Assembly (NCBI GenBank): GCA_014379345.1
Contig: JACMLY010000105.1
Span: 164,795-228,794 of the forward strand
From: Chitinophagaceae bacterium
GTDB lineage: Bacteria > Bacteroidota > Bacteroidia > Chitinophagales > Chitinophagaceae
DNA: 64,000 bases
Direction: 5' to 3'
Shown here: piece after piece, positions 59,645 to 64,000 of the stretch
How the letters are laid out: every line of letters begins with the position of its first letter
How positions within the stretch are numbered: the stretch's first letter is position 1
Program-made: the position numbers and the translations under genes
The notes under the pieces: model-generated
Seen by the model: only the letters and a program-made list of their open reading frames with translations
What the model was told of the DNA's origin: nothing
Database searches by the model: none

Positions 59645-60778
59645 CTAATTACACCCCAACAACTCACAAAGCTTGTTTTGTAATTCGGGGCCACGGAGGT
59701 TTTTGGCAACGATCTTACCGGAAGGATCCAGCAGGAAGTTTTGAGGAATTGACTGAATCTTGTATTTAGCAGCGGCTTCATTATTCCAAAATTTCAAATC
59801 ACTAACCTGTGTCCACACGAGCCGGTCATCTTTAATGGCCTGTAACCATGGTCCACGGGAACGGTCCAGAGATACACCCAGTACCGTAAAGTTCTTTCCT
59901 TTGAATTTGTCAAAGGCAGTAACCAGGTTTGGATTTTCCATACGGCAGGGTTTGCACCAGCTTGCCCAAAAATCGATCAGCACATATTTGCCACGAAAGG
60001 ATACCAATGATACCGGATTTCCCGCTGTATCGTTCTGGGTAAAAGGAATTGCTTCTGAACCAACGGCTCCGATCCTCCCGTCATCAATTTGTTGTTTTAT
60101 TATTTTTCCGTAAAAGCCCTGCTTCATTTTTTCATCCAGCAAATTGAAGCGTTTTTCCACCACTGCGGGATCCTGTTCCAGCTCACCTGTAACAACCAAC
60201 ACAAATGGCGCCACAGGCGATGATCTTTTACTACTTACAAATTGTTCAACATCAGATTTGATCTTTTGTAAAATTCTCATGTAGGAAACCATCAGTGAAT
60301 CATCGCGCTGAATTTCCGGCTTTGCACTCATCCGCTGATTCATTTCAGTCAGCTGCTGAAATAAAGGGTTGAATGTATTCTGAAATTCTTTAAAATCTTT
60401 CTGAACCGTTGAACCGTCTACCTCGATATTTTGCACGTTCTCAATATTTCCTTTCAGGGTAATAGCATCATTACTTAGAAATAGCACGCTTTTTTTCTGA
60501 ACAGCATTAAAGTTCAACTGGTAAAGATTTGGTTCGTCAATAGTTCCCTTCAAAATGAAAGTTCCATTCTTCACTTCTGTTCTCGCAACCGTATCTGCCG
60601 GGTTGTTCAAATTATTGAGTGTTACGACCGATTTTTCTGCCAGTCCTTCAATCGACCCTTGTATCACAAAGCCCTTATTGGGGGTGTTCTGTGCCATCAC
60701 TACTCCCCCTAACTCATTCTGAAAGAGGGGAAATATCGGTAACCATAATATCAACACAATCCATTTTTTCATCGCCAT
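59645..60778 (-). CDS. TlpA-family thioredoxin with N-terminal DUF4369
   Basis: A 377-residue periplasmic thiol oxidoreductase. The N-terminal DUF4369 domain (about residues 32-120: FVIQGSIEGLAEKSVVTLNN) is followed by a helical linker and a thioredoxin domain with the active site ASWCKPCRMENP and the cis-Pro segment IQSIPQNFLLDPSGKI. It probably reduces or isomerises disulfides in exported proteins. The signal region FPLFQNELGGVVMA is encoded by a copy of the GGGGGTAGGGGGATTA-type repeat. It starts with no gap after hisIE, so it is likely co-transcribed with the histidine genes. Confidence 0.9.
   Translation of the reverse strand: MAMKKWIVLILWLPIFPLFQNELGGVVMAQNTPNKGFVIQGSIEGLAEKSVVTLNNLNNPADTVARTEVKNGTFILKGTIDEPNLYQLNFNAVQKKSVLFLSNDAITLKGNIENVQNIEVDGSTVQKDFKEFQNTFNPLFQQLTEMNQRMSAKPEIQRDDSLMVSYMRILQKIKSDVEQFVSSKRSSPVAPFVLVVTGELEQDPAVVEKRFNLLDEKMKQGFYGKIIKQQIDDGRIGAVGSEAIPFTQNDTAGNPVSLVSFRGKYVLIDFWASWCKPCRMENPNLVTAFDKFKGKNFTVLGVSLDRSRGPWLQAIKDDRLVWTQVSDLKFWNNEAAAKYKIQSIPQNFLLDPSGKIVAKNLRGPELQNKLCELLGCN
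60701..60734. repeat. Copy of the TAGGGGGA element inside the tlpA-like signal region
   Basis: On the minus strand ATTTCCCCTCTTTCAGAATG followed by AGTTAGGGGGAGTA resembles the spacer element near rpoA (ATTTCCCCCTTTTCTAAAGG then GGGTAGGGGGATTA). It encodes residues about 15-26 of the protein. Confidence 0.5.
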
Positions 60779-61375
60779 TTATTTTGAATGTCTGTCCTGT
60801 AAAATACGCACAACATCGTGTAAATTATAGCCTTTTGCGTTAAGCAAAAGCAAATAATGAAACAACAGATCAGCAGCCTCGTTCAGAAACAATTCGTCGT
60901 TAGTATCTTTTGCCTCAATAACCAATTCTACGGCCTCTTCACCCACTTTCTGAGCAATTTTATTGATTCCTTTTTGAAACAATTGTCGCACGTACGACTT
61001 ATCATCCAGGCTTTTTTTGCGTAACTCAATGATATCTTCCAGGTAATATAAAAAATCTTCCTGGTGGTTTCGCTCGCTCCAGCATGTATCGGCACCGGTA
61101 TGGCAAACAGGACCCTTTGGTTCGGCTTTGATGAGCACCGTATCGTTATCGCAATCGACCATTACTTGTTTCAACATCAGAAAATTGCCACTTTCCTCAC
61201 CCTTCGTCCATAAACGCTTTTTACTTCTGCTATAAAAGGTAACCTTACCCGTTTCTTCGGATTGTATAAATGCAGCCTCATTCATAAAACCCAGCATCAA
61301 TACCTTCTGGGTTTTATAGTCCTGTATGATGGCCGGTACAAGGCCGTCCGCATATTTTTTAAAATCTACTTTCAT
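60779..61375 (-). CDS. hisIE: Bifunctional phosphoribosyl-AMP cyclohydrolase / phosphoribosyl-ATP pyrophosphohydrolase
   Basis: HisIE carries out steps two and three of histidine synthesis. The N-terminal HisI domain has QDYKTQKVLMLGFMNEAAF, TGKVTFYSRSKKRLWTKGE and the zinc site DCDNDTVLIKAEPKGPVCHTGADTCW. The C-terminal HisE domain has ELFQKGINKIAQKVGEEAVELVIEAKD and FLNEAADLLFHYLLLL. The fused form of 198 residues is complete. It lies downstream of hisF and the 54-residue ORF and directly abuts the tlpA-like gene. Confidence 0.97.
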   Translation of the reverse strand: MKVDFKKYADGLVPAIIQDYKTQKVLMLGFMNEAAFIQSEETGKVTFYSRSKKRLWTKGEESGNFLMLKQVMVDCDNDTVLIKAEPKGPVCHTGADTCWSERNHQEDFLYYLEDIIELRKKSLDDKSYVRQLFQKGINKIAQKVGEEAVELVIEAKDTNDELFLNEAADLLFHYLLLLNAKGYNLHDVVRILQDRHSK

Positions 61376-61491
61376 ACGCTAATTAACGCTAATTGATACG
61401 AATTTGCGCGAATTTTCTCGCCAAGGCGCCAAGGCGCAAAAAAAAATTGATTTGATGATTTGCGGGAAACTGATCATTGGTAGATTTTTTG
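61376..61491. repeat. CGCTAATT and GCCAAGGCGC word block upstream of hisIE
   Basis: The spacer has ACGCTAATTAACGCTAATTG followed by GCGCCAAGGCGC-type words and an A-run. The words belong to the same spacer style as elsewhere, and no clear hairpin is seen. Confidence 0.4.
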
Positions 61492-61656
61492 TCATCTCCT
61501 GAATCTTTTTTTGTCTTTTATGGATCGCAAGAGGTCTGCTATAAATTGTTCCTTCCTGTCGTGTAAATTTTGCTTTCTTCTTTTTCTACGAACAGACAGC
61601 TGATGGTTGAGATAATAAAAAATTGCTAAGGCAATAATGGCTCCAATTATTATCAT
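61492..61656 (-). CDS. Small membrane protein coupled to hisF
   Basis: A 54-residue ORF whose ATG overlaps the hisF stop codon in ATGA, so it is probably translated by coupling. [20 protein letters not shown] is a single transmembrane segment, followed by [18 protein letters not shown] and a second basic block ending KDKKRFRR. It is too short for usual length cut-offs. The topology is predicted N-out or periplasmic with a basic cytoplasmic tail. The function is unknown; it may relate to the histidine genes or to the LysE-like exporter in the same operon. Confidence 0.65.
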   Translation of the reverse strand: MIIIGAIIALAIFYYLNHQLSVRRKRRKQNLHDRKEQFIADLLRSIKDKKRFRR

Positions 61657-62423
61657 ACCCTGATATTAATTGAATGATCCGCCAAATAAAGTTTGAGTTC
61701 CGGAATACCGATCTCCTTAAAATGAAAAATGCTGGCTGCCAACGCTGCATCCGCCCTGCCGTTTTCAAATACATCTATGAAATGATCCATCGTTCCCGCA
61801 CCTCCGGAAGCGATCACGGGTACGGGCAACCTGGTTGAAAGACGGTATGTGATATCGATAGCAAATCCATTTTTTGTTCCATCATTATTCATGGAGGTCA
61901 ACAATATTTCGCCAGCTCCGGCCTCTACTCCACTGCTTGCCCAATCAAAACAGGTTGTTTCTGTTTTTACCCTGCCACCATTCAGGTAAACATACCATTC
62001 ACCGTCTTCTTCTTTTTTTGTATCAATGGCGAGTACTACACACTGGCTTCCAAATTCCCTTGCCAGTTCTTTGATCAATGCCGGCTTTTTAAACGCCGCA
62101 GTATTTACGGAAATTTTGTCTGCTCCGTTTTGTAACAGCACACTTACATCTTCAACCGACGAAATTCCCCCGCCTACAGTAAATGGGATGTTGATGTGAC
62201 GAGCAATTCTATTGACCAGTTCGCTAAGTGTTTTTCTCTTTTCATGCGTTGCCGTAATGTCCAGAAACACCAGTTCATCAGCTCCCTGTTTTGCGTATAG
62301 TTTGCCCAACTCTACCGGATCGCCGGCATCACGAAGATCTACAAAATTTGTACCCTTAACCGTACGTCCATCCTTTATATCCAGACAGGGTATGATTCTT
62401 TTGGTTAAGCCCCCCCGCCCCAT
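61653..62423 (-). CDS. hisF: Imidazole glycerol phosphate synthase cyclase subunit
   Basis: HisF cyclises PRFAR with ammonia from HisH to imidazole glycerol phosphate and AICAR. The barrel motifs are [25 protein letters not shown] (catalytic Asp in LDIKDG), [23 protein letters not shown] (second Asp) and [13 protein letters not shown]. The ATG at 62423 gives 256 residues, the usual length, but the codon is inside a GC-rich CTCTCCTTTATGGGGCGGGG stretch; starts at 62462 and 62474 are in frame and would add about 17 residues. HisH is not in the window. Confidence 0.96.
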   Translation of the reverse strand: MGRGGLTKRIIPCLDIKDGRTVKGTNFVDLRDAGDPVELGKLYAKQGADELVFLDITATHEKRKTLSELVNRIARHINIPFTVGGGISSVEDVSVLLQNGADKISVNTAAFKKPALIKELAREFGSQCVVLAIDTKKEEDGEWYVYLNGGRVKTETTCFDWASSGVEAGAGEILLTSMNNDGTKNGFAIDITYRLSTRLPVPVIASGGAGTMDHFIDVFENGRADAALAASIFHFKEIGIPELKLYLADHSINIRV

Positions 62424-62512
62424 AAAGGAGAGGCCAGTTGAGTTATTTTGCTTTGACTCCATGATTATTTTCATTAAACTGTTATAAAGACAGTCCTCCC
62501 TTCATTTGAGAT

Positions 62513-63145
62513 TTAAGAGGGTGATTTGGTTATTGCCACCTTAATCCCCAATCCAACCAAAACCATTCCTGTGATCCTTTCCTGCCATTGTATAAAGCAG
62601 GGTGCCTTGCTCAGCCAATTACCCATTTTACCAAATAACAACGCTACCATTATATTTACAACAGTGCCCGATACGTTAAACCAGCTGCCGAGGAATAAAA
62701 TCTGCCAAAGGGTACCGTTGCTATTGATATTGATAAACTGTGGAAGGAAGGCAAGAAAAAATAAGGCCACTTTCGGATTGAGCGTATTAGTTATAACACC
62801 TTGCCAGAAAATCCTGGTAAAAGAATGCAGCGGTGTAATATTGTTCAGCGCTACCGATCTCTTTTTACTAAGCAATGATCGAATACCCAGGTAGATCAGA
62901 TAAACCGCACCCAGGTACTTAATGAGATCAAAAGCCAATGCAGATCTCGAAATAATTGCAGAAAGCCCTACAACCGCCGCGATAATATGGACAAAGCAGC
63001 CTCCCATAATCCCAAGAGCTGAAATAATTCCTGCTTTAATACCCTGGCCTGTACTTCGACTGGCTACATAGATCATATCATTGCCAGGTGTAAGGTTTAA
63101 CAGCAAACCGGTTAGCGCAAACATCCAAAAATTTTGTATGTCCAT
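62513..63145 (-). CDS. LysE/RhtB-family amino acid exporter
   Basis: A 210-residue inner-membrane exporter with about six helices. The family motif GLLLNLTPGNDMIYVASRSTGQG lies at the N-terminus (the usual P-G-P-N is LTPGND here), and NPKVALFFLAFLPQFI is the second conserved region. Such proteins export amino acids such as threonine or homoserine. It lies between hisA (1 base) and hisF, which is an unusual place and suggests histidine or intermediate export, an inference only. Confidence 0.9.
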   Translation of the reverse strand: MDIQNFWMFALTGLLLNLTPGNDMIYVASRSTGQGIKAGIISALGIMGGCFVHIIAAVVGLSAIISRSALAFDLIKYLGAVYLIYLGIRSLLSKKRSVALNNITPLHSFTRIFWQGVITNTLNPKVALFFLAFLPQFININSNGTLWQILFLGSWFNVSGTVVNIMVALLFGKMGNWLSKAPCFIQWQERITGMVLVGLGIKVAITKSPS

Positions 63146-63146
63146 A

Positions 63147-63914
63147 TCAGAATTTTGTTAACTCGTTTATACTGATGCGGCCTTCATAGATTGCTTTCCC
63201 AATGATCGCCGCTTTGCAACCAATATTTCTTAATTCATCCAGATCTTTCATTGAGCTGACTCCGCCGCTTGCAATAAAATGCAGGCTGGGAAATTTGATT
63301 ATGATATTCTTATACAATTCTACGGAAGGGCCTTCGAGTTTTCCATCTCTGCTTACATCTGTACAAAAGATCTGTTGAACACCATGCTGCATATATTTTT
63401 CAATAAAATCATATATCCAGATATTTGTCGTTTCCATCCAGCCTGCAACTGCAATTTTTTCATCTTTCACATCGGCGCCCAGTAAAAATTTATCGGCTCC
63501 GAATTGAGCCAGCCAATTCACAAATTCGTTTTCGTTTTTTACCGCAATACTTCCTACCGTTGCCAAAGCGGCTCCCGAATCGAAAACGATTTGTACGTCT
63601 TTTTCTGTTTTAATGCCACCTCCAAAATCAATGATCAACGATGTTTTGCCTGCAAGCGTCTCCAATACTTTCCAGTTCTTTACTTTTCCATCCTTCGCGC
63701 CATCAAGATCAACCAGGTGCAGGCGCTTCAACCCGGCATCTTCAAAATGCCTGGCCACCTCAAGGGGATGTTCGTTGTAAATTTTCTTTTGTGAATAATC
63801 GCCTTGTGTAAGTCTTACTGCTTTCCCTTCGATAATATCAATCGCGGGTATAATGAACCCCCAATCGGTTGAAGCGGGCATTCTTGATGAATTGTTCAAT
63901 GGCTTCTGTTGCAT
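63147..63914 (-). CDS. hisA: Phosphoribosylformimino-AICAR isomerase
   Basis: HisA isomerises ProFAR to PRFAR in histidine synthesis. The barrel motifs are FIIPAIDIIEGKAVRLTQGDY (catalytic Asp), LHLVDLDGAKDG, LIIDFGGGIKTEKDV, IFCTDVSRDGKLEGPS (second Asp) and FIASGGVSSMKDL. The 255 residues are complete with a short N-terminal extension of about 15 residues. It begins the block hisA, LysE-like, hisF, small ORF, hisIE, tlpA-like, all on the minus strand; the other his genes would lie beyond the window. Confidence 0.97.
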   Translation of the reverse strand: MQQKPLNNSSRMPASTDWGFIIPAIDIIEGKAVRLTQGDYSQKKIYNEHPLEVARHFEDAGLKRLHLVDLDGAKDGKVKNWKVLETLAGKTSLIIDFGGGIKTEKDVQIVFDSGAALATVGSIAVKNENEFVNWLAQFGADKFLLGADVKDEKIAVAGWMETTNIWIYDFIEKYMQHGVQQIFCTDVSRDGKLEGPSVELYKNIIIKFPSLHFIASGGVSSMKDLDELRNIGCKAAIIGKAIYEGRISINELTKF

Positions 63915-63944
63915 AAGTCGATATTAAATGGCGATGTCCGAACT

Positions 63945-64000
63945 TTTTTTCGTGGAAGTGTCCTTCTTTGTGTCTTCGTGCCTTTGTGGCTAAATCGCCA
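63945..64000. repeat. TTTGTGTCTTCGTGCC word block at the window end
   Basis: CTTTTTTTCGTGGAAGTGTC followed by CTTCTTTGTGTCTTCGTGCC and TTTGTGGCTAAATCGCCA is a spacer of the word-repeat kind, related to that near 12.24 kb. Confidence 0.4.

Overview
The window looks like a chromosomal segment of a Bacteroidota bacterium, most likely of the Chitinophagaceae/Chitinophagales type. The pointers are Bacteroidota promoter elements (TAnnTTTG at -7, sometimes with TTTG about 20 bases upstream), a type IX secretion (T9SS) C-terminal sorting domain, a TonB-dependent receptor with a carboxypeptidase-like N-terminal domain, a DUF4369/TlpA thioredoxin, DUF2911 and DUF6702 proteins, and the gene order infA-rpmJ-rpsM-rpsK-rpsD-rpoA-rplQ. 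No rRNA, tRNA, prophage, IS element or CRISPR array was seen. The segment is mostly core and housekeeping genes.

Layout. 1-9 kb: a partial gene, lipB, an RluD-type pseudouridine synthase, def, ruvX, a UbiA-type prenyltransferase, a SpoU methyltransferase and mutS. 9-20 kb: a secreted PA14-like/T9SS protein, a DUF1624-like membrane protein, a cysteine desulfurase, glmM, an LTA-synthase-like sulfatase, a PAP2 phosphatase and a CNNM/CBS protein. 20-28 kb: a DUF6702-HupE/UreJ-M1 peptidase cluster, an SPFH membrane protein with a ribbon-helix-helix protein, a MORN-type secreted protein and a large BNR/sortilin-like secreted protein. 28-35 kb: a seven-gene TetR-regulated ABC-2 efflux operon of YbhGFSR type. 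35-42 kb: a parvulin, aroQ, carA and the alpha ribosomal operon. 42-57 kb: hmgA, a NYN-LOTUS protein, small NTF2-like proteins, a PfkB kinase, a PD40 protein, a TPR lipoprotein, rpe, a methyltransferase and a TonB receptor. 57-64 kb: pdxJ, a DUF2911 protein and a histidine block (hisA, LysE-type exporter, hisF, a 54-residue membrane protein, hisIE, tlpA-like).

The efflux operon is the clearest multi-gene system. It has a regulator, an outer-membrane factor, a periplasmic adaptor, two ATPases and two permeases. The two ATPases carry complementary defects that predict one competent and one degenerate ATP site. Near-identical 14-bp sites lie before tetR and before tolC. The SPFH/RHH locus has three 11-bp iterons laid over a consensus promoter, which suggests local autoregulation.

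The least conventional signal is in the spacers. Most convergent gene ends carry hairpins built from locally repeated short words (TACGAAG, CACGAATT, GTTTAAGG, CATAGAA). One of these is a perfect 35-bp inverted repeat and another a 59-bp palindrome. A separate element keeps a fixed 12-base loop while its stem changes with compensation. Related repeat copies appear to sit inside coding regions at the N-termini of three genes.
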